7,918 nt of DNA from Elusimicrobiota bacterium (GCA_016196785.1 JACPXA010000205.1:1-7918), one strand, 5' to 3'. Counted from the first letter of the stretch, positions 1 to 6,618 are shown. Notes: generated by a model from the sequence alone, not told the origin. Translations and numbers: made by a program.

Positions 1-1
1 C

Positions 2-1369
2 ATCAAAGATGAGTATTACCGGGAACGGCGGCACGACATCGTGGACGTCGGGAAGAAGCTCCTCTATCACCTCTCAGGGACGGTACGGTCGACACTGGCC
101 GATTTGCATGAAGAGGCGGTGGTGGTAGCCCACAACCTTTTGCCGTCAGACACCTTCGCCCTGCCGGAGCAGTTCATCCACGGCCTGGCCACGGACATCG
201 GGGGACGGACCTCGCATACCGCCATTCTGGCTCAGAGTCTCGAGATCCCTGCGGTGGTGGGCTTGAAAGATCTGACCACACGGGTGAATACCGGAGACCT
301 GCTCATCATTGATGGACATGAAGGGCTCATCATCATCCATCCGGATCAGTTCACCGTTGAAAATTACCGCAGGGAGCGGGAAATCCAACGCGCCGAAGGT
401 CGAGCGCTCGAGAAACTCCGCGATCTTCCCGCGCAAACCCACGATGGGCACCGGATCCATCTCGCTGCAAACATCGAGATCCCGGATGAGGTCAGAGGGG
501 TCTTGCATCATGGTGCGGAGGGGATTGGACTGTATCGGACCGAGTTTCTCTACCTCAATCGAGACACCCTGCCCACGGAGGAGGAGCACTATCAGGCGTA
601 TCGCCAGGTAGCCCAGAGCGTCTTACCCTATTCGGTGGTGCTGAGAACCGTGGATATCGGCGGAGACAAACTCGCCGCGTTCGACGTGGGACGGTCCGCC
701 GACGAGGCGAACCCTTTCCTGGGGCTGCGGGGAATCCGGTTGTGTCTTCGGTACCCCGGGATCTTTAAGACGCAACTGGCGGGGATCCTGCGTGCCTCGG
801 TTGAAGGAAAACTCAAGATGATGTACCCCATGGTCTCGAGCGTGGAGGAACTGCGGCAGGCCAATGCGATCTTACAGGAGGTCAAGCGTGAGCTCAAAAC
901 CAAGGGAGTCCCCTTTGCCGACCCCCTCGAGGTGGGTGTCATGATCGAGGTCCCCTCGGCGGCGCTCATCGCGGACCTCTTGGCTCAGGAGGCGGACTTC
1001 CTCTCGCTCGGGACCAACGATTTGATTCAATATACGCTTGCGGTAGATCGTGTGAATGAGAACGTCGCCTCGCTGTATGATCCCTTGCATCTCGGCGTGC
1101 TTCGCTTGGTGCGCTCCGTCATTGAAGCCGGCCATCGTGCAGGCAAGTGGGTGGGCATGTGTGGGGAGATGGCCGGGGATCCGCTCTTCACCCCCATCCT
1201 CGTCGGGTTGGGGCTGGCGGAGTTCTCCGTCCCGCCGGCAGCCGTCCCGCGCATCAAACAGGCCATGCGCGCCGTCACGCATGCGGAGGCGAAGGCCTTA
1301 GCGCAAGAGGTCCTCGCGATGACGGAGCACGAGGCGGTCATGAAACGCCTCCGCGCCCGATCAGGGTGA
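2..1369 (+). CDS. ptsI: Phosphoenolpyruvate-protein phosphotransferase (PTS enzyme I), 5'-truncated by window edge
   Basis: Enzyme I takes phosphate from phosphoenolpyruvate onto a histidine and passes it to HPr, in the cytoplasm. The frame is open from base 2, before the GTG at 41, and the residues there (KDEYYRERRHDIVDVGKKLL) are typical internal enzyme I sequence. The gene therefore starts outside the window, and about 120-140 N-terminal residues of the HPr-binding region are missing. Visible motifs are GGRTSHTAI with the phosphorylated His at codon 215-217, GIGLYRTEFLYL, RTVDIGGDK, LGLRGIRLCL, the PEP-binding signature FLSLGTNDLIQYTLAVDR, and VGMCGEMAGDP with the catalytic Cys at codon 1160-1162. 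All expected catalytic residues are present. The stop is 10 nt before lepA, so the two are probably cotranscribed. No sugar permease genes are in view, so a regulatory PTS is possible but not shown. Confidence 0.95.
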   Translation: MKDEYYRERRHDIVDVGKKLLYHLSGTVRSTLADLHEEAVVVAHNLLPSDTFALPEQFIHGLATDIGGRTSHTAILAQSLEIPAVVGLKDLTTRVNTGDLLIIDGHEGLIIIHPDQFTVENYRREREIQRAEGRALEKLRDLPAQTHDGHRIHLAANIEIPDEVRGVLHHGAEGIGLYRTEFLYLNRDTLPTEEEHYQAYRQVAQSVLPYSVVLRTVDIGGDKLAAFDVGRSADEANPFLGLRGIRLCLRYPGIFKTQLAGILRASVEGKLKMMYPMVSSVEELRQANAILQEVKRELKTKGVPFADPLEVGVMIEVPSAALIADLLAQEADFLSLGTNDLIQYTLAVDRVNENVASLYDPLHLGVLRLVRSVIEAGHRAGKWVGMCGEMAGDPLFTPILVGLGLAEFSVPPAAVPRIKQAMRAVTHAEAKALAQEVLAMTEHEAVMKRLRARSG

Positions 1370-1379
1370 GAGGTGAGCA

Positions 1380-3179
1380 GTGGATCCCACGCATATCCGG
1401 AATTTTTGCCTCATCGCGCATATTGATCATGGGAAATCCACCTTGGCAGACCGGTTGTTAGAGGTCACCGGGACGGTTCCCAGGCGGCAAATGCGGGATC
1501 AGGTGATGGATGTCATGGAACTGGAGCGAGAGCGGGGGATCACGATTAAGGCTAAGGCAATCCGCATGGTGTACCGACTGGCAGGGGAAACCTATCAGAT
1601 GAACCTCATTGATACCCCCGGGCATGTCGATTTTACCTATGAGGTGTCGCGGGCGCTGGCGGCCTGCGAGGGGGCGGTGCTGATTGTAGATGCCTCACAA
1701 GGGGTGGAGGCCCAGACCCTGGCGAACGCCGCCCTTGCTCAAGAGGCACAGTTAAGGGTGATCCCCGTCATTAACAAGATTGATCTGCCGGCGGCTGATC
1801 CCACCGGGGTTGCCCGACAGGCCCGCGACACGTTGGAGCTGACCGATCCCCCGCTTTTGGTCAGTGCCAAGGAAGGGACGGGGGTTGAAACGGTTCTCAA
1901 GACAGTGATCGAGCGGGTGCCTCCGCCGACAGGAGATCCTGAGGCCCCGCTGGCAGGGCTGATCTTCGACTCCTGGTATGATGCCTATCGAGGGGTGTTT
2001 TTGACTATCAAGGTACTCTCCGGCACGGCTCGACCAGGAATGCGGGTGCGGTTGATGCGATCTGAGCTCTCCGCGCAGGTGGAGGAGGTAGGGTTTCTGC
2101 AGCTCAAACCAGTGAAGGTGGAACAGTTAACCGCTGGTGAGGTGGGTTACCTCGTCACGGGAGTGAAAGACATTCATCGGGTTCGAATTGGTGATACCGT
2201 CACTGAAGAGGATCGGCCGACTTCCCACCCTCATCCAGGATATCGTGAACTCACCCCCATGGTGTATGCCGGGCTGTACCCTATGAATTCAGGGGCCTAC
2301 GAGGCGCTCCAACAGGCGCTGGAGAAACTGCATCTCACCGATGTGGCCTTGGTCGCTGTGCCCGAGAGCTCTGGCGCGTTAGGGTTTGGATTTCGGGTCG
2401 GCGGCTTGGGGTTACTCCACCTGGAGATCTTGAAAGAGCGTTTGGAGCGGGAGTTTGGCCAGCAGGTGCTCGTCACCGCCCCTAATGTGGTCTACCGAGT
2501 CATTACCTCCCAAGGCAAGACGATGACGGTGGAGAGTCCAGCGATGTTCCCAACCCAGGGGGGGGTTCGGGAAATCCAAGAACCGTTCGTCGCGGCCACG
2601 GTCGTCACCCCCAGTGAATTTGTCGGCCCCTTGATGCAACTCTGCCATGATCGTCGCGGCATCTTTCAAGATATGCGGTACCTGACGCCGGTCCGGGTGA
2701 TCCTTCGATATCACCTGCCGCTGGGGGAAATCGTCAGCGACTTCTATGACCAGTTGAAATCCCTTTCCCGGGGCTATGCCTCCTTTGATTACGAGTTCCT
2801 CGGCTATCGTCCCTCGGACCTTGTGAAACTGGAGGTGCTCGTGCAAAATCAGGTCATCGAGGCGCTGTGTTCCGTGATCCACCGCGAGCGCGCCTACGCC
2901 CAGGCGCGGTGGTTGGTGGAGCGCTTGCGCGAGCTGATTCCCCGGCAGCTTTTTGAAGTGCCCATTCAGGCACGGGTGGGCAGCCGGATCATCGCCCGAG
3001 AGACCGTACGAGCGATCAAAAAGGATGTCCTCGCCAAGTGTTATGGGGGGGACATCACCCGGAAACGGAAACTGCTCGAGAAACAGAAAGAAGGAAAAAA
3101 ACGCATGAAACAGTTCGGTCAAGTCGAAATTCCTCAAGAGGCGTTCTTGGCGGTCCTGAAACGCGAAGACCCCCGCTGA
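1380..3179 (+). CDS. lepA: Elongation factor 4 (back-translocating GTPase LepA)
   Basis: LepA is a ribosome-bound translational GTPase related to EF-G. The protein is 599 residues, the usual full length. The G-domain motifs are in order: AHIDHGKST (residues 13-21), ERGITIK (50-56 region), DTPGH (78-82), NKID (132-135) and SAKEG (162-166). Family blocks follow: LGFGFRVGGLGLLHLEI, then SLSRGYASFDYEFLGYR, then the LepA-specific basic C-terminal domain with CYGGDITRKRKLLEKQKEGKKRMK. The start is GTG at 1380, supported by GAGAGG/AGGTGAG just upstream (1368-1377) and by the fit of DPTHIRNFCLIAHIDHGKS to the LepA N-terminus. It lies 10 nt after ptsI and 6 nt before lepB. The lepA-lepB pairing is classical. 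One small oddity is VGGLGLL where most homologues have CGFLGLL. Confidence 0.97.
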   Translation: MDPTHIRNFCLIAHIDHGKSTLADRLLEVTGTVPRRQMRDQVMDVMELERERGITIKAKAIRMVYRLAGETYQMNLIDTPGHVDFTYEVSRALAACEGAVLIVDASQGVEAQTLANAALAQEAQLRVIPVINKIDLPAADPTGVARQARDTLELTDPPLLVSAKEGTGVETVLKTVIERVPPPTGDPEAPLAGLIFDSWYDAYRGVFLTIKVLSGTARPGMRVRLMRSELSAQVEEVGFLQLKPVKVEQLTAGEVGYLVTGVKDIHRVRIGDTVTEEDRPTSHPHPGYRELTPMVYAGLYPMNSGAYEALQQALEKLHLTDVALVAVPESSGALGFGFRVGGLGLLHLEILKERLEREFGQQVLVTAPNVVYRVITSQGKTMTVESPAMFPTQGGVREIQEPFVAATVVTPSEFVGPLMQLCHDRRGIFQDMRYLTPVRVILRYHLPLGEIVSDFYDQLKSLSRGYASFDYEFLGYRPSDLVKLEVLVQNQVIEALCSVIHRERAYAQARWLVERLRELIPRQLFEVPIQARVGSRIIARETVRAIKKDVLAKCYGGDITRKRKLLEKQKEGKKRMKQFGQVEIPQEAFLAVLKREDPR

Positions 3180-3185
3180 CGCCAT

Positions 3186-4142
3186 ATGGAAACAACACTC
3201 TGCTGGGTGGGAATCGGGTTATGGGTGTATGGCTGGGTCCTGCGACGGTTCATCCGGCTCTCACGGATTGAGGAACATCCCCGCTGGTTGACGATTGAAC
3301 ATACCCTGTTCTTCATCGGTGTCGGGGTACTCCTGGGGAGCCTCTTGCACTCCTTGTTTAACCCCCAACAGCCGCTCGAGACGGTGATGGTGGGAGGGGG
3401 GGTGGCCGGTGGACTCCTGGGGATTTGGCAAGGATGGCGACGCAGCCGACGGCCGGAGGATCGTCATCGGACCCTCCTCGCGGATGTCGAATGGATTGAC
3501 ACGAGTTCCTCGGCGGTCCTCTTGGCGGCCTTCATCATGTACTTTGTGGTCCAGGCCTTTCAGATCCCGTCAGGGTCCATGCGAGAAACGTTGCGGGAGG
3601 GGGATCATCTGTTCGTGAATAAGTTCATCTATGGGATCCGAATCCCCTGGACGTACAAACGGGTTTGGCAGTTTCGGCCCATCGAGCGAGGTCAAGTGAT
3701 TGTTTTCCTCTGCCCTCCCCCGGCGCTGTCGCCTCTCGAACGGGCTCGGCATCTCAAAAAGGACTTCATCAAACGAGCCATTGGCCTGCCCGGCGACCGG
3801 ATCGAAATCCGCATGAAACAAGTCTGGATCAATGGACAACCGCTCCGAGAGCCGTATGTCCACTTTCGGGATCCCAGGGCGGCCCCAAGGGAGCCTCTGA
3901 GCGATTCCCCTGAAGCGTATCAACGGATCTGGGAGGAGGGCCGATTGGTCGAACGCGCCGGGTTGTCGGTGCGAGACAACTTCGGCCCAGTGACTGTCCC
4001 CCCGGGGTGTTACTTTGTCATGGGAGACAATCGCGATGGCTCGTTTGATTCACGATTCTGGGGACCACTGTCGGAGCGGTATCTCAAAGGGAAGGCGTGG
4101 GTCCTCTACTGGCCACTCACACGGGTCAAGATCATCCGGTGA
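3186..4142 (+). CDS. lepB: Signal peptidase I with N-terminal multi-span membrane region
   Basis: This membrane serine protease (family S26) removes signal peptides from exported proteins, with its catalytic domain on the outer face of the inner membrane. The protein is 318 residues. The catalytic serine is in QIPSGSM (Ser131) and the general-base lysine is in DFIKRAIGLPGD (Lys196). The closing box FVMGDNRDGSFDSRFWG is present. Four hydrophobic stretches lie before the catalytic domain, at about residues 5-19, 40-58, 64-81 and 107-126. Basic clusters follow the first (RRFIR) and third (RRSRRPEDRHR). By the positive-inside rule this predicts N-out topology and places the catalytic domain outside. 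Start is ATG 3186; no strong ribosome-binding site is seen, so translational coupling to lepA is likely. The stop overlaps the hemW start. Confidence 0.95.
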   Translation: METTLCWVGIGLWVYGWVLRRFIRLSRIEEHPRWLTIEHTLFFIGVGVLLGSLLHSLFNPQQPLETVMVGGGVAGGLLGIWQGWRRSRRPEDRHRTLLADVEWIDTSSSAVLLAAFIMYFVVQAFQIPSGSMRETLREGDHLFVNKFIYGIRIPWTYKRVWQFRPIERGQVIVFLCPPPALSPLERARHLKKDFIKRAIGLPGDRIEIRMKQVWINGQPLREPYVHFRDPRAAPREPLSDSPEAYQRIWEEGRLVERAGLSVRDNFGPVTVPPGCYFVMGDNRDGSFDSRFWGPLSERYLKGKAWVLYWPLTRVKIIR

Positions 4143-5203
4143 CCGCGGGGTTGTATCTCCATCTCCCATTCTGTCGGGTACGGTGCCCTTTTTGCGACTT
4201 TGTGGTGGTCACCCGGCAACAGGATAAGATGAAACGATACCTTGCGGCGATGGTCCGCGAGATGGAACGCTATCGAGGACTTTCTCTGCGTACCGTTTAT
4301 CTAGGTGGTGGCACCCCCTCTACCATCGCGGGCAGCCAACTGAAGTGGCTGATGGACCAGGTATGTCAGCGGTTCGTGATCGAGCCCAATCCGGAAGTCA
4401 CCTTGGAAGCCAACCCGGAGGACATCACCGTAGCCTCACTCTACGCGTGGAAGGCCGCTGGCATCAACAGGCTGAGCCTCGGGGTTCAAACATTCCACGA
4501 TCGGTTACTGCACCGGATCGCTCGGGCGTCTCCGGGGGACGCCGAGAAGCGGGGCGTAGCCTGGATGTATGGGCTTCCCGGCCAAACCCAAGAGGACTGG
4601 CAACACGATGTCGAAACGGCGGTCGGGCTTGGGTCAGAACACCTGTCCCTGTATGCCTTGACGATTGAGCCGGGGACAGCCTTCGGCAGACATGCGGTCT
4701 CAGTCAATGAAGACCTCCAGGCTGAGATGTATACCTGGGCCATGGAACGCCTCCCCGCCTGTGGTTACGAACAGTATGAACTCTCCAACTTCGCCAAACC
4801 CGGCTATCCCAGTCGTCATAACCTGGTCTACTGGCGCTCGGAACCGTATCTTGGCATCGGTGTCGGCGCGTGGTCCTTCCTGAAGGGCGTGCGGTACCGG
4901 AACATAGAGACCTTCTCCGAGTATCTCTGTGCGGTGGAGACCAGAGGGACCGCCTGGAACGAGGAGGATCACCTTCCTCCAGAGCGGAGAGCTCGGGAAG
5001 CATTAATCCTAGCGCTCAGGCTCTCAGAAGGGGTGCCTGAGAAACAGATGGACACAGCGGCGACCCAGACACTCACCCGCTTTGAACGGTATGGCTTGGT
5101 CGAACGGACCTGGATTGAGGGGACAAAGACGGAGAATAGATATCGCCTGACAGCCTCAGGTCGCAGGCTTTCTAATCAGGTTTTCTGCGAGTTGGTATTG
5201 TGA
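4139..5203 (+). CDS. hemW: HemW-like radical SAM protein (HemN family), with internal deletion
   Basis: HemW proteins are radical SAM relatives of oxygen-independent coproporphyrinogen oxidase, thought to act as heme chaperones rather than as the oxidase. I place the start at GTG 4139, giving 355 residues beginning VTAGLYLHLPFC. It overlaps the lepB stop as GTGA and matches the family N-terminus; an in-frame ATG at 4097 lies inside lepB and would add 14 atypical residues. The 4Fe-4S cluster motif is CRVRCPFC (Cys12, 16, 19). Further motifs are GGGTPS (56-61), TLEANPED, NRLSLGVQTF, YGLPGQT, LYALTIEPGT, YEQYELSNFAKPG and RHNLVYW. Between RIAR (126-129) and YGLPGQ (144-149) there are 14 residues where homologues have about 27. 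The missing part includes a barrel strand, so function is doubtful. A second shortening follows EPGTAFGR. The stop codon falls on the first bases of the palindromic element. Confidence 0.85.
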   Translation: MTAGLYLHLPFCRVRCPFCDFVVVTRQQDKMKRYLAAMVREMERYRGLSLRTVYLGGGTPSTIAGSQLKWLMDQVCQRFVIEPNPEVTLEANPEDITVASLYAWKAAGINRLSLGVQTFHDRLLHRIARASPGDAEKRGVAWMYGLPGQTQEDWQHDVETAVGLGSEHLSLYALTIEPGTAFGRHAVSVNEDLQAEMYTWAMERLPACGYEQYELSNFAKPGYPSRHNLVYWRSEPYLGIGVGAWSFLKGVRYRNIETFSEYLCAVETRGTAWNEEDHLPPERRAREALILALRLSEGVPEKQMDTAATQTLTRFERYGLVERTWIEGTKTENRYRLTASGRRLSNQVFCELVL

Positions 5204-5368
5204 GACTGGCGAATAACTACCCATCGGCTGCAATGTCGGCTGCCGGCCTCCACCTGCGTCAGGCTCGTTCAGCATACCGTTCCTTCGTCAAGTATGCCGT
5301 CGCTCGCCTTCCTTGGCTCGGCACGGCACCCGACATTTCGCTGCGAAGCGCGTTATTCGCCAGTCTCA
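5201..5368. repeat. 168-bp imperfect palindrome with 17-bp terminal inverted repeats (MITE-like)
   Basis: TGAGACTGGCGAATAAC at 5201-5217 is the exact reverse complement of 5352-5368. Inside, AATGTCGG (5232-5239) pairs with CCGACATT (5330-5337), and TGCCG (5241-5245) with CGGCA (5324-5328). These pairs are symmetric around the same centre, so the element is one long palindrome. Near the centre, GCATAC (5272-5277) can pair with GTATGC (5292-5297). It encodes no transposase. The first three bases are the hemW TGA stop. No target-site duplication is obvious. It fits a MITE or other dispersed structured intergenic repeat; a transcript of it would fold strongly, but no T-run follows, so I do not call it a terminator. 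Copy number cannot be judged from this window. Confidence 0.75.
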
Positions 5369-5401
5369 GGGTGCTAATTTTGGAGATTTTAAAGGTCATT
5401 T

Positions 5402-5410
5402 TTAGCAGTC
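5402..5410 (+). promoter_or_regulatory. Extra HrcA operator half-site
   Basis: TTAGCAGTC here is identical to the left arm of the full operator at 5456-5464, 54 bp downstream. There is no matching right arm 9 bp after it. GGTGCTAA just upstream (5370-5377) resembles a right arm in the reverse arrangement (TGCTAA ... TTAGCA). It may be a remnant of a second operator or a weak accessory site; binding is inferred only from sequence identity. Confidence 0.35.
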
Positions 5411-5411
5411 G

Positions 5412-5433
5412 CTTGATAACCTCTTGACAACCT
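5412..5433 (+). repeat. Tandem 11-bp duplication at the hrcA promoter -35 box
   Basis: CTTGATAACCT (5412-5422) is followed directly by CTTGACAACCT (5423-5433), with one mismatch. Each copy holds a -35-like hexamer: TTGATA (5413-5418) and the consensus TTGACA (5424-5429). Only the second has a plausible -10 box at the right spacing. Confidence 0.7.
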
Positions 5434-5452
5434 GCAGAAATTCAAGTAGTAT
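5424..5452 (+). promoter_or_regulatory. Sigma70-type promoter of the hrcA-grpE-dnaK operon
   Basis: The -35 box TTGACA (5424-5429) is a perfect consensus. After a 17-bp spacer comes TAGTAT (5447-5452), which matches TATAAT at 4 of 6 positions. Transcription would start near 5458-5460, inside the CIRCE operator, which is the usual arrangement for HrcA repression. The surrounding DNA is clearly AT-richer than the genes. Confidence 0.75.
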
Positions 5453-5455
5453 ATA

Positions 5456-5482
5456 TTAGCAGTCGGTATTCAAGACTGCTAA
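5456..5482 (+). promoter_or_regulatory. CIRCE operator (variant) for HrcA
   Basis: The sequence TTAGCAGTC, a 9-bp spacer (GGTATTCAA), then GACTGCTAA has the exact layout of CIRCE (TTAGCACTC-N9-GAGTGCTAA). Each arm differs at one base, and the two changes are symmetric, so the palindrome stays perfect; one more outer pair (5455/5483) extends the arms to 10 bp. It overlaps the predicted transcription start and lies 6 bp before the hrcA ATG. HrcA bound here would block the promoter and repress the operon; release under heat stress would induce it. Confidence 0.88.
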
Positions 5483-5488
5483 TGTATT

Positions 5489-6550
5489 ATGCGCACTTTA
5501 AATCCGCAGATCTCTCAAGAACGGAAACGGAAGATTCTCTTGGCGGCGGTGCATCACTATATTCGGACCGCTCGGCCGGTGGCGTCATCACTGATTGAGG
5601 AACGGTTCGGGTTTGGCTGGTCCTCAGCCACTATTCGAAACGTGTTGATGGAGCTTGAAGCCGAAGGGTATCTGAACCATCCGCATCCCAGCGCCGGTCG
5701 GATCCCCACGGATAAAGGGTACCGGTTCTTTGTGGATTCGTTGGCGGAGATGCAACGCTTGGCGGTAGAAGAGGAGGCTCGCATCCGCCAGGAATATGAG
5801 CGGCGTCTGAAAGAGATTGAAGAACTCATGGTGGGGACCTCCCGGATGCTCTCCGCTGTGTCGCACTATGCGGGGTTTGTCATGGCCCCGCGGCTGGATC
5901 GGAGCTTCTTCCAACATCTGGAGTTGATCCCGTTGGATCGTCAGAGGTTCTTCGTGATCCTGGTAGCCCAATCGGGGTTGGTGAAACATCGAATCGTCGA
6001 AACGAAGGAACCGATCCCGGCTGAGCGGTTAGCCAGGATCACCCGCCTGTTGAACGAGTCCCTCCGGGGGCTTACCCTCCAACAGGTCCGGGACGAGATT
6101 TTGGATCGGATTGAAGCGGCGGCGCAGGAGTACCAGGAAGTGACGGCGTTGGCCCGCGATCTCTCCCGAGAAACGTTTGATCTGAGGAATGAAGAAGAGG
6201 GGTTCTATGTGGATGGGGCCGAGAACATCCTCTCCCTGCCGGATTTCCAGGATACCGATCGGCTCCGGGCCCTGCTGCGATTGATTGAGGAGAAACAGAT
6301 CCTCGCCGAGGCCCTCCAACAGCATTGGCAAGCACATGGGGTGAGGGTCAACATCGGGTCAGAGAATCACGCTCCCGAACTGGAAGAGGTCAGCGTGGTT
6401 TCCTCGACTTACCTAGTTGGCGGCCGGGATGTGGGGATTCTTGGCATCATTGGGCCCAAGCGGATGGAGTATCCTCGGATGATCGCAGTGGTGGATACCG
6501 TTACCCGCATCGTCAATGAGATATTGAAACAATGGGGAGGGGCTCCTTGA
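5489..6550 (+). CDS. hrcA: Heat-inducible transcription repressor HrcA
   Basis: HrcA is a dimeric repressor that binds CIRCE and controls class I heat-shock genes; its folding and activity depend on the GroE chaperonin in studied species. The protein is 353 residues, a normal length. The N-terminal winged-helix domain (about 1-83) contains the HTH around residues 31-51, ending in SSATIRN, followed by LEAEGYLNHPHPSAGRIPTDKGYRFFVD, the strongest family signature. The C-terminal part contains the regulatory-domain blocks LPDFQDTDRLRALLRLIEEK and VSSTYLVGGRDVGILGIIGPKRMEYPRMIAVVD. Start ATG 5489 places the N-terminus as in homologues. No Shine-Dalgarno sequence lies before it because the operator occupies that space. 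It is the first gene of the operon, 68 nt before the first usable grpE start codon. Confidence 0.96.
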   Translation: MRTLNPQISQERKRKILLAAVHHYIRTARPVASSLIEERFGFGWSSATIRNVLMELEAEGYLNHPHPSAGRIPTDKGYRFFVDSLAEMQRLAVEEEARIRQEYERRLKEIEELMVGTSRMLSAVSHYAGFVMAPRLDRSFFQHLELIPLDRQRFFVILVAQSGLVKHRIVETKEPIPAERLARITRLLNESLRGLTLQQVRDEILDRIEAAAQEYQEVTALARDLSRETFDLRNEEEGFYVDGAENILSLPDFQDTDRLRALLRLIEEKQILAEALQQHWQAHGVRVNIGSENHAPELEEVSVVSSTYLVGGRDVGILGIIGPKRMEYPRMIAVVDTVTRIVNEILKQWGGAP

Positions 6551-6582
6551 ACCCTCCGCCCCTCCGGAACCATCCGCCCCTC
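6536..6582 (+). other. Alternative GC-rich hairpins across the hrcA stop, from a short direct repeat
   Basis: GGAGGGGC (6536-6543), in the last codons of hrcA, is fully complementary to GCCCCTCC (6558-6565), giving an 8-bp stem with a 14-nt loop. A direct repeat TCCGCCCCTC occurs at 6555-6564 and 6573-6582, so its second copy (GCCCCTC, 6576-6582) can pair with the same strand instead. No T-run follows, so this is not a standard terminator. It may tune grpE translation or mark an mRNA processing site; that role is inference. Confidence 0.4.
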
Positions 6583-6584
6583 GG

Positions 6585-6591
6585 AAAGGAG
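6585..6591 (+). promoter_or_regulatory. Ribosome-binding site of grpE (decides an unusual start)
   Basis: AAAGGAG is a strong Shine-Dalgarno sequence. A stop codon in the grpE frame ends at 6600, so the start must be at 6601 or later. The spacing suits ACG (6601, 9 nt) and less well ATT (6604, 12 nt), while the TTG at 6619 is 27 nt away. The same bases form half of AAGGAG-A-CTCCTT (6586-6598) and could also pair with CTCCTT at 6543-6548, which might hide the site. Confidence 0.7.
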
Positions 6592-6618
6592 ACTCCTTAG
6601 ACGATTGCCAACGCGGCC

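Noticed and set aside
41..43. GTG at 41 as the start of the enzyme I gene
   Set aside because: The frame is open back to base 2 with typical enzyme I residues, and the protein would lack its N-terminal domain; the gene simply begins outside the window.
2412..3185. 257-residue open frame on the minus strand
   Set aside because: It is antisense to the conserved C-terminal half of lepA, with no recognisable domain; long antisense frames are common in GC-rich genes.
4097..4138. Upstream ATG start for hemW
   Set aside because: It would add 14 residues overlapping lepB by 46 bp with no family match; GTG 4139 gives the standard HemW N-terminus and a GTGA overlap.
5352..5400. Rho-independent terminator after hemW
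   Set aside because: The palindrome is strong but very long-range and is not followed by a T-run; short T stretches at 5378-5381 and 5399-5403 have no adjacent GC-rich hairpin.
5200..5427. 75-residue open frame running through the palindromic repeat after hemW
   Set aside because: It lies almost wholly on the inverted-repeat element and continues into the promoter, has no ribosome-binding site apart from the hemW end, and shows no protein family features. It is best explained as a by-product of the repeat.
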